Below, piece after piece: positions 25,757 through 34,230 of a stretch of 42,865 nucleotides of DNA. The notes beneath the pieces are model-generated. The model ran no database searches and was not told the origin of the DNA. It was given only the letters and a program-made list of their open reading frames with translations. Position 1 is the first letter of the stretch. Each line of letters opens with the position of its first letter. The position numbers and the translations under genes were made by a program. Location: positions 1-42,865 of the forward strand of contig JBJMQW010000570.1 in NCBI GenBank assembly GCA_045802495.1, written 5' to 3'. This DNA comes from AP-15 sp045802495. GTDB lineage: Bacteria; Pseudomonadota; Alphaproteobacteria; ATCC43930; CGMCC-115725.

Positions 25757-27203
25757 CGGGCCGGTCGGCGGCCGTGGCGGACTGCACCGCGTGGTCAGCG
25801 ATGATTTGGGCGACGACCAGCGAGATGCGCCGGGCCGTCGGAATATGCAGAAATTCGTTGGGCCCGTGCGCATTGGAATGGGGCCCGAGCACGCCTGTGA
25901 CGACAAACTGCGCCCGCGGGAATTTCTCGCCGAGCATCGCCATGAACGGAATGCTGCCGCCCTCGCCCATGTAGGCCGGCGGCGCGCCGAAGGCGAGCTG
26001 GGAGCCGTGCGCCAAGGAATGCTCCAGCCAGGGCGACAGCGGCGGCGCATTCCAGCCGGCGGCGCTCGCCTCTTGCGTGAAGAGCACCCGCGCCCCGTAC
26101 GGCGGATTCTTCTCCAACACGCCAGAAAGCGCGCTCGCGGCGGCCGCCGCGTTTAGTGTCGGCGGCAAGCGGAGGCTCAACTTTGCAACCGTCGAGGGCA
26201 GCAGCACATTGCCCGCACTCTCGGGCGGCGGCAGCCCGTCGATGCCGGTGACGGCAAGTTGCGGTCGCCAGGTGCGGTTGAGCACCAGCTCGGTCAGATC
26301 GTCCGTCACTGGCGACATGCCGGGCAGAAAGGGAAACTTCGTGTAGACATTCTCGCTCAGCGCTGCCGCGGCCCGGCGGGCTTGCGCCACCCGCTCGGGC
26401 GGCACCTGAGCATAAAATTCGGCCGGACGGACGGATCCGGTCTCTTCATCTTCGAGACGCGACAGCAGCTGCCGCAAAATGCGAAAACTCGATGGCACGA
26501 TGCCCGAGGCGTCGCCCGAATGGACCCCTTCCTCGAGCACCTGCACCGTCAAGGTGCCCGATGCCATGCCGCGCAGCGAGGTCGTCAGCCACAGCTGATC
26601 GTAGTTGCCGCAGCCGGAATCGAGGCAGATGACCAGAGACGGATCACCGAGCTTCGCGGCGAGAAGGTCGACATAATACGGAAGGTCATAACTTCCGGAT
26701 TCTTCGCACGCCTCGATCAGAACGACGCAGCGCGCCTGCGGGATGGACTGCTCGCGCAACGCCAGCAAAGCGCTAAGCGCGCCGAACATCGCGTAGCCGT
26801 CATCCGCGCCGCCGCGCCCGTAGAGCTTGTCACCCTCGAGCCGCGGAATCCAAGGCCCGTATCCCTCGGTCCAACCCGTCATCTCGGGCTGCTTGTCGAG
26901 ATGCCCGTAAAGCAGCACGGTTTCGCTTCCCTCACCGGGAATGTCGATCAGGATAACGGGGGTGCGGCCGGGCAGCCGGACGGTTTCGAGCGTTGCATCG
27001 GGGAAGGAGGAGAGCTTGTCGTGCGCCCAGCGCTCGAACAGGGCCACCGCCTCGTCCATAAATCCGTGAATGGACCAATCCGGATCGAAGGATGGGGATT
27101 TGTTCGGGATGCGGATATAGTCGATCAACGCCGGAACGATCTCGTCGCCCCAGCGCTGGTCGATACATTTCTTGGCGGCGGCGATGTCCATCGTCAGACT
27201 CAC
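25749..27203 (-). CDS. M20 family metallopeptidase (dipeptidase-like)
   Basis: A 484-residue zinc peptidase of the M20/M25/M40 family. Metal ligands are visible in GHLDKQPE (His), GRGGADDGYAMF (bridging Asp), EACEESGS (catalytic Glu and ligand Glu), CLDSG (Asp) and a late His in GPHSNAHGPNE. The dimerisation lid between them fits carnosinase-like (CNDP) members of about 460-480 residues. It cleaves dipeptides or N-acyl amino acids in the cytoplasm; specificity is unknown. Start is GTG at 27203 (GAAGGGAT upstream), with ATG at 27191 possible. Convergent overlap of eight bases with the EAL gene. Confidence 0.9.
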   Translation of the reverse strand: MSLTMDIAAAKKCIDQRWGDEIVPALIDYIRIPNKSPSFDPDWSIHGFMDEAVALFERWAHDKLSSFPDATLETVRLPGRTPVILIDIPGEGSETVLLYGHLDKQPEMTGWTEGYGPWIPRLEGDKLYGRGGADDGYAMFGALSALLALREQSIPQARCVVLIEACEESGSYDLPYYVDLLAAKLGDPSLVICLDSGCGNYDQLWLTTSLRGMASGTLTVQVLEEGVHSGDASGIVPSSFRILRQLLSRLEDEETGSVRPAEFYAQVPPERVAQARRAAAALSENVYTKFPFLPGMSPVTDDLTELVLNRTWRPQLAVTGIDGLPPPESAGNVLLPSTVAKLSLRLPPTLNAAAAASALSGVLEKNPPYGARVLFTQEASAAGWNAPPLSPWLEHSLAHGSQLAFGAPPAYMGEGGSIPFMAMLGEKFPRAQFVVTGVLGPHSNAHGPNEFLHIPTARRISLVVAQIIADHAVQSATAADRPVS

Positions 27204-27372
27204 CCAAACGTTATCCCTTCAGTTTGTTATAGGGCAGGTGATCAGCGCCGCAAAGGCGATCCGCCCTCCGACATGTCGGGAGATGCGCGTCGCTGTTGGG
27301 CCTGCCCGGCGGCGATGAGAGCCGGCGAAATCATGTTTATAGCAAGTGGTTGGGCTCCGCTTCCCCCAATCA

Positions 27373-27402
27373 TTGACGCGATCGGCCCATCGACAATACC
27401 TT
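27373..27402 (+). promoter_or_regulatory. Possible promoter of the LigB-Rieske genes
   Basis: TTGACG (27373-27378) and TACCTT (27397-27402) are separated by 18 bases, about 47 bases upstream of the dioxygenase ATG. Moderate -35, weak -10. Confidence 0.3.
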
Positions 27403-27448
27403 TCGATCTCGGCGCGATGATCGCCAACAGCGGAAAGGAGCAGCTGGC

Positions 27449-28432
27449 ATGGCTAAGATCGTCCTCGGGATCGGTACCTCGCACACGCCGATGCTCAACG
27501 CACCGGCCGAGGATTGGCCGAGGTTTATCGACCGCGACGGGGTGCGCGATTTTCTCGACAAGGAGGGCGAACCGGCGAGCTATCAGGATCTGCTGCGGCG
27601 CGCCGAGCCGCATGTCGCCGCCGAGCTGACGCCGGCGCGCTTCGCGGCCCGCCACGCCGAAGCCCAAGCAGGGGTGGATCGCCTGAAGGACGCGGTGCGC
27701 CGCGCCGAGCTCGACGCCTTGATCGTCATCGGCGACGACCACAAGGAGCTCTATCAAGACGACAACATGCCGGCGCTCGTCGTCTATTACGGCAAGACAA
27801 TCCGCAACACGCCGCTCAACGGCTTTTCCGGCCCCGACTGGGCAAGACGGGCGACCGCGCGCTATTACGAAGAAACCGCGCCCAGGGATTATCCCGTCGC
27901 GTCGGGCCTAGCGCTACATATGATCAACTCGTTGGTCGACCAGGAATTCGACCCGGTCGCTTCCGACGCGCTGCCCGATGGCAAGGGCGAAGGCCACGCC
28001 TTTGCCTTTGTCCGCAAGCGGTTGATGGAGGACCCCGAGCTGCCGGTGGTGCCGGTGTTGCTCAACACCTATTTTCCGCCGACCCAGCCGACCCCGCGGC
28101 GCTGCCACCGGCTCGGCCAGGCGATCCGCGCGGCGGTCGAGAGCTATCCCGGCGACGCACGCATCGGCATCGTCGGCTCGGGCGGCCTCAGCCACTTCGT
28201 CGTCGACGAGGAACTCGACCGGGCGGTCATCGACGCCTGCCGCCGCAACGACGCCGCGGCATTGCAGTCCCTGCCGCGCAAGAAGCTCAACTCGGGCAGC
28301 TCGGAGATCCGCATGTGGATTTGTGCCGCCGGCGCCTCGGAGCACCTCGACGTCAAATGGTCGAGCTATACGCCCGGCTATCGGACACCTGCGGGATCCG
28401 GCACCGGCCTCGGCTTTGTCTATTGGTCGTGA
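27449..28432 (+). CDS. Class III (LigB-type) extradiol ring-cleavage dioxygenase
   Basis: A 327-residue protein of the LigB superfamily, which opens catechol-type rings next to the diol using ferrous iron. The iron histidines are expected at H12 (GTSHTPM) and in IGDDHKE, and a later SGGLSHFV block supplies the catalytic His. It fuses no LigA-like small subunit. The last third (WICAAGASEHLD, then YTPGYRTPAGSGTGLGF) matches protocatechuate 4,5-dioxygenase-like or gallate-type members. AAGGAG lies eight bases before the ATG. It sits 162 bases upstream of a Rieske oxygenase, suggesting one catabolic unit; the aromatic substrate is not readable. Confidence 0.9.
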   Translation: MAKIVLGIGTSHTPMLNAPAEDWPRFIDRDGVRDFLDKEGEPASYQDLLRRAEPHVAAELTPARFAARHAEAQAGVDRLKDAVRRAELDALIVIGDDHKELYQDDNMPALVVYYGKTIRNTPLNGFSGPDWARRATARYYEETAPRDYPVASGLALHMINSLVDQEFDPVASDALPDGKGEGHAFAFVRKRLMEDPELPVVPVLLNTYFPPTQPTPRRCHRLGQAIRAAVESYPGDARIGIVGSGGLSHFVVDEELDRAVIDACRRNDAAALQSLPRKKLNSGSSEIRMWICAAGASEHLDVKWSSYTPGYRTPAGSGTGLGFVYWS

Positions 28433-28450
28433 AAGCGCCTAAACCCACGC

Positions 28451-28576
28451 CGTCATTCCGGGGCGCGGGGCGCAGCCCGCGAACCCGGAACCCATGAACG
28501 CAGTCGGATCAGATGTGAGTACAGGCCCGTGTTCATCGGTTCCGGGCCTGTCCCTTCGGGACATCCCGGAATGACG
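28451..28576. repeat. Long imperfect palindromic intergenic repeat
   Basis: CGTCATTCCGGG (28451-28462) and CCCGGAATGACG (28565-28576) are perfect 12-base inverted ends. An inner pair, near CCCGGAACCCATGAAC and GTTCATCGGTTCCGGG, extends the arms with mismatches. This is the style of short dispersed palindromic elements seen in Bradyrhizobium and relatives. It sits between the LigB and Rieske genes and would fold into a strong hairpin in their mRNA. I found no second copy here. Confidence 0.65.
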
Positions 28577-28594
28577 ATCGAAATGAGGTAAAGA

Positions 28595-29905
28595 ATGAGC
28601 AAGCAGAAGGACAGTGACGACCTCCTTCGCGTCGGCCCCGGCACGACGATGGGCGAGATGATGCGGCAGTACTGGCTCCCGGCGGTGATGTCGTCGGAAC
28701 TCGAGCGCAATGGGGCGCCGATGCGGCTGGTGCTGTTGGGCGAAAAGCTGATCGCGTTCCGCGACAGCTCGGGCCGGGTCGGCGTCATGGATCACCGTTG
28801 CCCGCATCGCTGTGCATCCTTGTTCCTCGGCCGCAACGAGGAGAACGGCATCCGCTGCGTCTATCATGGATGGAAATACGACGCGGAAGGCAATTGCGTC
28901 GACATGCCGAACGCGCCGCCGCACCAGGACTTCAAGGACAAGGTCAAGGCCAAAGCCTATAAGGTGGCCGAGCGCAATGGCCTCGTCTGGGTCTACATGG
29001 GCGCGCGCAAAGCGGCGCCGCCATTGCCGGCGATCGAAGCCTCGCTGTTGCCCGAAGCCGAGTTGCAGATTTCGCTTGTGCAACGCGAATGCAACTGGCT
29101 GCAGGCGCTCGAGGGCGATATCGACACCTCGCATTTCGGCTTTCTGCATACCGGCAGTGTCCAGCCCGACGATGTGGCGCCGGACAGCCTACTGCGCTGG
29201 ACGGTGACCAATCGGGCGCCCGAATATCATGTGACCGACACAAGTTACGGCACGATGTATTGCGCCTATCGTGCTGCCGAGAAGGGTCAAACCTACTGGC
29301 GTTTCGCCAATTTCCTGTTTCCGTTCTGGACCCAGACGCCGCAGGGCCCGTTCGACCGCGTCAACACCCGCGCCTGGGTGCCGATGGACGACACCCACAC
29401 AATGTTCGTCAGCCTGAGTTGGCGGGGCTCGCCGCCATCGATGCGCCCCTTGAAGAACGGGCAGATGGTGCCGGGATCGCGACTGGGCTTCGACTATCTG
29501 CCGAACACGACCGACTGGTATGGCCGCTGGCGCCTGACGCAGAACCCGTCGAACGACTGGATGATCGACCGTGCGGTGCAGAAGAGCGGGGAGAGCTATA
29601 CCGGCATCGCCAGCATCCACGGCCAGGACCAGGCGGTGACCGAGAGCATGGGCGCCATCACCGACCACGCCTTTGAGAATCTGGCACCGAGCGATCTGAT
29701 GATCGCGCGCACCCGAAGGCGGCTGTTGCGCGCCGCCCGTGCGTTCGCGAAGGAAGGGACAGCACCGCCTTGTGTCGACGATCCGGGCATCTATACCGCG
29801 GTGCGCAGCGGCGATTTCCTCGCCGACGAGAAAATCGCCTGGCGCGATGCCTATGAGATGCAGATGCGGGCCGCCCTCCGCCCGCTGCAGCAGGCAGCGG
29901 AATAA
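28595..29905 (+). CDS. Rieske non-heme iron oxygenase, alpha subunit
   Basis: A 436-residue terminal oxygenase. The Rieske 2Fe-2S motif is CPH (C69, H71) and CVYH (C88, H91). The mononuclear iron site lies in GDIDTSHFGFLH (H180, H185, bridging Asp 175 or 177). The size and C-terminal part fit the phthalate 4,5-dioxygenase/vanillate demethylase-like group, which hydroxylates or O-demethylates aromatic acids. GAGG lies about seven bases before the ATG. The LigB dioxygenase is upstream, so hydroxylation followed by ring opening is plausible. No reductase or ferredoxin gene is nearby; one would be borrowed from elsewhere. Confidence 0.92.
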   Translation: MSKQKDSDDLLRVGPGTTMGEMMRQYWLPAVMSSELERNGAPMRLVLLGEKLIAFRDSSGRVGVMDHRCPHRCASLFLGRNEENGIRCVYHGWKYDAEGNCVDMPNAPPHQDFKDKVKAKAYKVAERNGLVWVYMGARKAAPPLPAIEASLLPEAELQISLVQRECNWLQALEGDIDTSHFGFLHTGSVQPDDVAPDSLLRWTVTNRAPEYHVTDTSYGTMYCAYRAAEKGQTYWRFANFLFPFWTQTPQGPFDRVNTRAWVPMDDTHTMFVSLSWRGSPPSMRPLKNGQMVPGSRLGFDYLPNTTDWYGRWRLTQNPSNDWMIDRAVQKSGESYTGIASIHGQDQAVTESMGAITDHAFENLAPSDLMIARTRRRLLRAARAFAKEGTAPPCVDDPGIYTAVRSGDFLADEKIAWRDAYEMQMRAALRPLQQAAE

Positions 29906-29957
29906 CGATCGGACGTCTGTTTAGTCAGGATTTTGCACGCCGGCACGCGCGAGTGAC

Positions 29958-31172
29958 CTAGAACAGCGTGCCGTCGCTGATGATCGTGAGCGGCGCGGCG
30001 CCGTCCTTCCGGCGTTCGAGGGCGATCTCCCGTCCGGCCGCCCAACTTCCCCCCTCGAGGACGCAAGCGAGCGGAAACTCTCGTGCGCTCGTGCCGAGCA
30101 TCTCCTGGACCCGGGACGCGAGGCGATCCAGCAGCGCGACGGTCAACGCCCGCCATTCGATCACCGGTTCGCTCAGCGCCTCCAGAGGCCGCTGCAATAG
30201 GTTGTGGTCCCACGGCTGGATCACGCCGCAATCGAGGAAGAGCCCCCCATTGCGGTATTCGGCGAGACCGGTAAGCCCGTCGATGTCGGTGACCTCCACC
30301 CCGGCTGCGACCAGCGGCTCGACAAGCGAGTAAGCGAGCCATTGGCTGAGCTTGTGAAACGGCACGAGCCCATCGCCGGGCACAGCCGAGTGGCGGCCGC
30401 AATCGCCGAGCGGCATGGCGGCAAGCCTGATTCGGCCCGGCCAAATCGTCCCCAGGACCTCTAAGAGGGTGCGCAAAATTTCCGGGGCGGACACTCGCTC
30501 GCCGCGCGCCGCCCAGTGATCATACAGATTGCCGAGCCGAGCCGGAGAACCGAACAGAGATGGAAAGGCGGCGCAGACCTCTCCCAGTCGGCGCAACAAT
30601 TCGGCGCGCCCCTCAAGCCCGACAAGCTCGTTCCCGGCACGATGCTGAAAGGCGTGGGCTAGGCGGTTGGGAGAAATCCGCGACAGGGCTTCGGCATCGG
30701 CCCGCCACGGGTCGGCGGGGTCAACGGAGAACAACCCGGTCTCCATCGCCCGCAAGCTTGCGACGGCGAGGCCTTCGGAGCGCGACACGACCTGGCCGGT
30801 CTTATCCTCAAGAAAGCGCCAGTTCGCGCCGGCGCCGGCGTCGAGCAGAACAGAGACAACGGCGAGATCGATCCGCGCCCGTGCCGTGTTCGCCGTGTCG
30901 GCACCGGGAGCGATGAGAGCGGCACGATTGACCCCGCCGACCGAGAAATGCCGCCATCGGCTGTGATAGGGAACAGTGAGATTGGGATAGCGCCGTCGCG
31001 TGGTCTCGACAACTCGACGGACCGCCTCGTCCAGATGGCCGAGAACAGGGCGAAAATGCCGGGTCTCGCCGCGCTCGGCGGCGGCAAAGACAATGCCGCA
31101 GCGCTCACGCACGGCTGCCGCGCTCAGCAGCGCCGTCGCTGCAGCCGCAGAAGCTTCACTCGTCGAGAGCAC
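29958..31172 (-). CDS. DUF1688 / URC4-like uracil catabolism protein
   Basis: A 404-residue protein of the DUF1688 family, which includes URC4 of Lachancea kluyveri and fungal Urg3. Typical segments are LLSAAAVRERC at the start, PYHSRWRHF, the LFSVDPADPWRADA region, GLVPFHKLSQWLAYSLVEPL and GGLFLDCGV. In yeast URC4 is needed with URC1 to grow on uracil as nitrogen source; its reaction is not well defined, to my knowledge. The GTG start at 31172 overlaps the 3' end of the URC1-like gene by 17 bases, implying coupled translation. The frame is open to 31313, but those codons are a shadow of URC1. Confidence 0.88.
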   Translation of the reverse strand: MLSTSEASAAAATALLSAAAVRERCGIVFAAAERGETRHFRPVLGHLDEAVRRVVETTRRRYPNLTVPYHSRWRHFSVGGVNRAALIAPGADTANTARARIDLAVVSVLLDAGAGANWRFLEDKTGQVVSRSEGLAVASLRAMETGLFSVDPADPWRADAEALSRISPNRLAHAFQHRAGNELVGLEGRAELLRRLGEVCAAFPSLFGSPARLGNLYDHWAARGERVSAPEILRTLLEVLGTIWPGRIRLAAMPLGDCGRHSAVPGDGLVPFHKLSQWLAYSLVEPLVAAGVEVTDIDGLTGLAEYRNGGLFLDCGVIQPWDHNLLQRPLEALSEPVIEWRALTVALLDRLASRVQEMLGTSAREFPLACVLEGGSWAAGREIALERRKDGAAPLTIISDGTLF

Positions 31173-32409
31173 GACCCTTGATGCGACTGAGCTCCAGCAA
31201 ATCCGGGATTCCCGATGGCGCGAAGTAGCCGGCGGCCTTCTTCGCCTCGATCTCGACCGTCGCGTCGAGCGGCACCAGCTGGTCCGGGATCGGGACCTGT
31301 TCGACGATCTCAATGCCCTGCGCCTTCAGCGCATCGTGCTTGAGGTTCGACATCGAGACCCAGCGGTCGATCCGGCGGATCCCGAGCCAGTGAAAGACAT
31401 CCGGCATCAGCTCCTGAAACCGCATGTCCTGTACGCCGGCGACGCATTCGGTGCGACGGAAGTAGGTGTCCGCCCGGTCGCCGCCCAATTGGCGTTTGCG
31501 GGCATTGTAGACGAGGAATTTGGTGACCTCGCCAAGCGCCCGCCCCTCTTTGCGGTTGTAGACGATGAGCCCGACCCCGCCCTGTTGCGCCGTCTCGACG
31601 CAGACTTCGATCCCGTGCACCAGGTACGGGCGGCAGGTGCAGATGTCGGAGCCGAATACATCGGAGCCGTTGCATTCGTCGTGGACGCGGCAGGCGATCA
31701 CGGCGCCGGGCTCGGCGATCCGCTCGACCTCACCAAAGAGATAGACGGTCATGCCGCCTATCGGCGGGAGCAGGACCTCGATGTCGGGTCGGGTAACGAG
31801 ATCGGGGAACATCCCCCCCGTTTCCTCGAACAGTGTGCGGCGGAGATCGGCCTCCGGCACCCCAAAGCGAGCGGCAAGCCCCGGCAGGTGCCACACCGGA
31901 TCGATCGCCGCCTTGGTGACACGGATCTCGCCGTTGTCGAGCAACACTTTGCCATCCGGGCGCAGAACGCCGTCGGCGAGAAGCGGGCGAAGTTCCGGCG
32001 TGTTGATCCGTGCCCTGGTGATTGCGATGGTCGGACGGATGTCGACGCCCGCTTCAATTTGTTCGGCGAAGACCTCGCCGACGAGATGACCCCAGGGATC
32101 GAGCGAGACGATTTTTGCCGGGTCGCCCCATTGCGGGCACGGCCCGATCAGGGCGACCGGTGCGGTATCGGTGAGGTCCGGACGATGATCGCGAGCCAGC
32201 GCACGCGTCGCGACCGCAAGTGCGCGATAGACCGCGTATGCGCCGGAATATGACCCGACTGCGTTGCGGTACTTGGGCGCGGCCGGACTTGCCACGACTG
32301 GCCCGCGCTCGGACGGGCCCAACGCGCCCCAACGCAGAGGGAACGCGCCCTGACCGTTCGTTCCGGGATGAGAAGTCAGCCGAATGTGACGCGGTATCGA
32401 ATGTTCCAT
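31156..32409 (-). CDS. GTP cyclohydrolase II-like protein, URC1 type
   Basis: A 417-residue protein whose second half is a GTP cyclohydrolase II domain. RVHDECNGSDVFGSDICTC places zinc ligands at C246, C257 and C259 exactly as in RibA, and YNRKEGRALGEVTKF matches the GTP-binding loop with Arg 290. The first 220 residues are an extra domain absent from RibA, as in URC1 of the yeast URC uracil pathway, where the ring substrate is thought to be a uridine nucleotide rather than GTP. Pairing with the DUF1688 gene, overlapping by 17 bases, supports that role over riboflavin synthesis; no other rib genes are here. Confidence 0.88.
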   Translation of the reverse strand: MEHSIPRHIRLTSHPGTNGQGAFPLRWGALGPSERGPVVASPAAPKYRNAVGSYSGAYAVYRALAVATRALARDHRPDLTDTAPVALIGPCPQWGDPAKIVSLDPWGHLVGEVFAEQIEAGVDIRPTIAITRARINTPELRPLLADGVLRPDGKVLLDNGEIRVTKAAIDPVWHLPGLAARFGVPEADLRRTLFEETGGMFPDLVTRPDIEVLLPPIGGMTVYLFGEVERIAEPGAVIACRVHDECNGSDVFGSDICTCRPYLVHGIEVCVETAQQGGVGLIVYNRKEGRALGEVTKFLVYNARKRQLGGDRADTYFRRTECVAGVQDMRFQELMPDVFHWLGIRRIDRWVSMSNLKHDALKAQGIEIVEQVPIPDQLVPLDATVEIEAKKAAGYFAPSGIPDLLELSRIKGRALDE

Positions 32410-32579
32410 GTTCTTTAGCGCGGAAAAGCCCTAAATGGCGAGCGTAGTGAGGTTATCAACAGGCTGCAACTCGGCCGGCCGCCTCACGAGGCTGTGATAC
32501 GACGGAAACCACTCGCCGGGATCATTTTTCGATATTGCGCTAAGATTGTTGCAGTTTGCTTTCCTGCACGGGCCGGCCG

Positions 32580-33530
32580 ATGACAGAGGCGTCGACTACC
32601 GAATTGGATCTGCGCAAGTTTCGAGACCCGCTTCTCACCGCCAAGGGTGAGAAGCGAGCACACGTTGCGCTGCGATCCCTCGACACTCTTTGGTTCAATA
32701 CCGGCACGCTGTGCAATTTGACTTGCCACCACTGCTACATCGAATCTTCGCCCAAGAATGACCGACTCGTCTACCTGACGGCGGCGGAGGTGACGGGCTA
32801 CCTCGATCAGATCGCCGAAGGCAGCTTCTCGACATCGCTGATCGGCTTTACCGGTGGCGAGCCCTTCATGAACCCCGAGCTGTCGTCAATGCTCGAGGAC
32901 GTCCTGTCCCGCAACCTTCGCGCCTTGGTGCTGACCAATGCCATGAAGCCGATGAACAAGTGCAAGCCGGCGCTGTTGCGGCTGAAAGAGCACTATGGTG
33001 ACAGGCTGACAATCCGGGTCTCCATCGACCATTACGGGCGGCGCGTGCACGAGATCGAACGCGGTGAGCGCAGCTGGCGACCGACGATCGAGGGGCTGCA
33101 ATGGCTGGCTCGGAACGGATTTTCCGTGCATGTCGCGAGCCGTCGGCTATCGGGTGAGCCGGAGGATGCGATCCGCCGCGGTTTTGCGGGCCTCTTCGCG
33201 GAGGTTGGGGTGGCAATCGATGTCGACGACCCGGTGGCGCTGATGGTGTTCCCGGAAATGGATGCCGCAACTGACGTGCCGGAGATCACCGAGGCGTGTT
33301 GGGGCATCCTCGGGAAATCGCCGGAAAGCGTTATGTGCGCGACCGCACGAATGGTCATAAAGCGTAAAGGTGCGGCCAGCCCGACCGTAACTGCATGCAC
33401 CCTGCTGCCTTACGATGCGCGCTTCGAACTGGGCCGAACCCTCGCCGAGGCAAGCGGCGCGGTACCGCTCAACCATCCGCATTGCGCTAAATTCTGTGTC
33501 CTCGGGGGCGGTGCGTGCAGTCGCGGTTGA
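32580..33530 (+). CDS. Radical SAM protein of unknown function
   Basis: A 316-residue radical SAM enzyme. The cluster motif CNLTCHHC (C45, C49, C52) is CX3CX2C, followed by FTGGEPFMNPE (the SAM-binding GGE). The last 60 residues hold several cysteines (ACTLLPYD, then HPHCAKFCVLGGGACS), like a partial SPASM domain for extra iron-sulfur clusters. The family occurs in alphaproteobacteria but I know of no assigned reaction. Start at 32580: homology begins a few residues after this ATG. No peptide precursor or partner gene was recognised. Divergent from URC1 by 170 bases. Confidence 0.88.
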   Translation: MTEASTTELDLRKFRDPLLTAKGEKRAHVALRSLDTLWFNTGTLCNLTCHHCYIESSPKNDRLVYLTAAEVTGYLDQIAEGSFSTSLIGFTGGEPFMNPELSSMLEDVLSRNLRALVLTNAMKPMNKCKPALLRLKEHYGDRLTIRVSIDHYGRRVHEIERGERSWRPTIEGLQWLARNGFSVHVASRRLSGEPEDAIRRGFAGLFAEVGVAIDVDDPVALMVFPEMDAATDVPEITEACWGILGKSPESVMCATARMVIKRKGAASPTVTACTLLPYDARFELGRTLAEASGAVPLNHPHCAKFCVLGGGACSRG

Positions 33531-33543
33531 GGTTCGTTCGAGC

Positions 33544-34230
33544 TTAGGACAGCATCAAGGACGCGCTCTGATTGATGATCTCTGTCGAACCATCCCAGAT
33601 CATGCGTAGCGCGACAAAAGTGATGATCCCGAGCCCGACCCATGAGATCCAGAACATACGGTCGAGCAGCCGCGCGATCCAGGTCGACGCGATCCCCATC
33701 AACGCAACCGAGAGGACAAGCCCAAACGCCAGCAGCCAGAAATGGTCGCGAGCGATGCCTGCCACCGCAAGCACATTGTCGAGAGACATCGACACGTCGG
33801 CCAGCACAATTCGGGTAAGCGCCTCCGCTGGTGTCGTCCGCGCGGGCTGCGTCTGGCTGCCGGAACATTCCGCTTCGGCTGGTGTCGCCGGACCATGGAA
33901 CGATGTCTCGCGGATCTCGCGGTACATTTTCCACGATACCCAGAGCAGGAGTACGCCGCCAGCCAGGGTCAGGCCGATGACTGCGAGCAGCTGCACGGCA
34001 AAGTAAGCAAACAGGATGCGAAGCACGGTGGCGGCGGCGATGCCGAGCACAATGACGTTCCGTCTGCGCTGGGGCGGAAGCCCGGCCGCCGCCATTCCGA
34101 CGACGATCGCGTTGTCGCCAGCCAGCACCACGTCGATGATAACCACCGACAGCAGCGTGCCCAGTTGATTAACGCCGATCAGCACCCTCGCCACATAAGC
34201 ATTGCCGCGCGGACCGTCGAGACACACCAT
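33544..34230 (-). CDS. TerC family integral membrane protein (YjbE type)
   Basis: A 228-residue membrane protein with about seven helices. The two acidic motifs of the family, VVLAGDNAIVVGM and DVSMSLDNVLAVAG, lie in helices 1 and 4. TerC proteins are linked with tellurite resistance and with manganese or other metal export. A Pro/Ser-rich loop with a cysteine joins the two halves. If it starts at the ATG at 34230 it overlaps the divergent MFS start by two bases, and its first 12 residues are unlike relatives. GTG at 34194 or 34185 is a likely real start. Confidence 0.85.
   Translation of the reverse strand: MVCLDGPRGNAYVARVLIGVNQLGTLLSVVIIDVVLAGDNAIVVGMAAAGLPPQRRRNVIVLGIAAATVLRILFAYFAVQLLAVIGLTLAGGVLLLWVSWKMYREIRETSFHGPATPAEAECSGSQTQPARTTPAEALTRIVLADVSMSLDNVLAVAGIARDHFWLLAFGLVLSVALMGIASTWIARLLDRMFWISWVGLGIITFVALRMIWDGSTEIINQSASLMLS

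Noticed and set aside
26259..27629. 456-codon plus-strand frame across the M20 peptidase and the start of the LigB gene
   Set aside because: Antisense shadow over a well-supported peptidase; it also runs into the LigB gene in another frame.
31000..32253. 417-codon plus-strand frame opposite the URC1-like gene
   Set aside because: Mirror frame of a protein with intact zinc ligands; no family features of its own.
32435..32497. 20-residue frame with one Cys upstream of the radical SAM gene, considered as a precursor peptide
   Set aside because: No ribosome site, no repeated core motif, and it is in a non-coding gap with high chance of random short frames.
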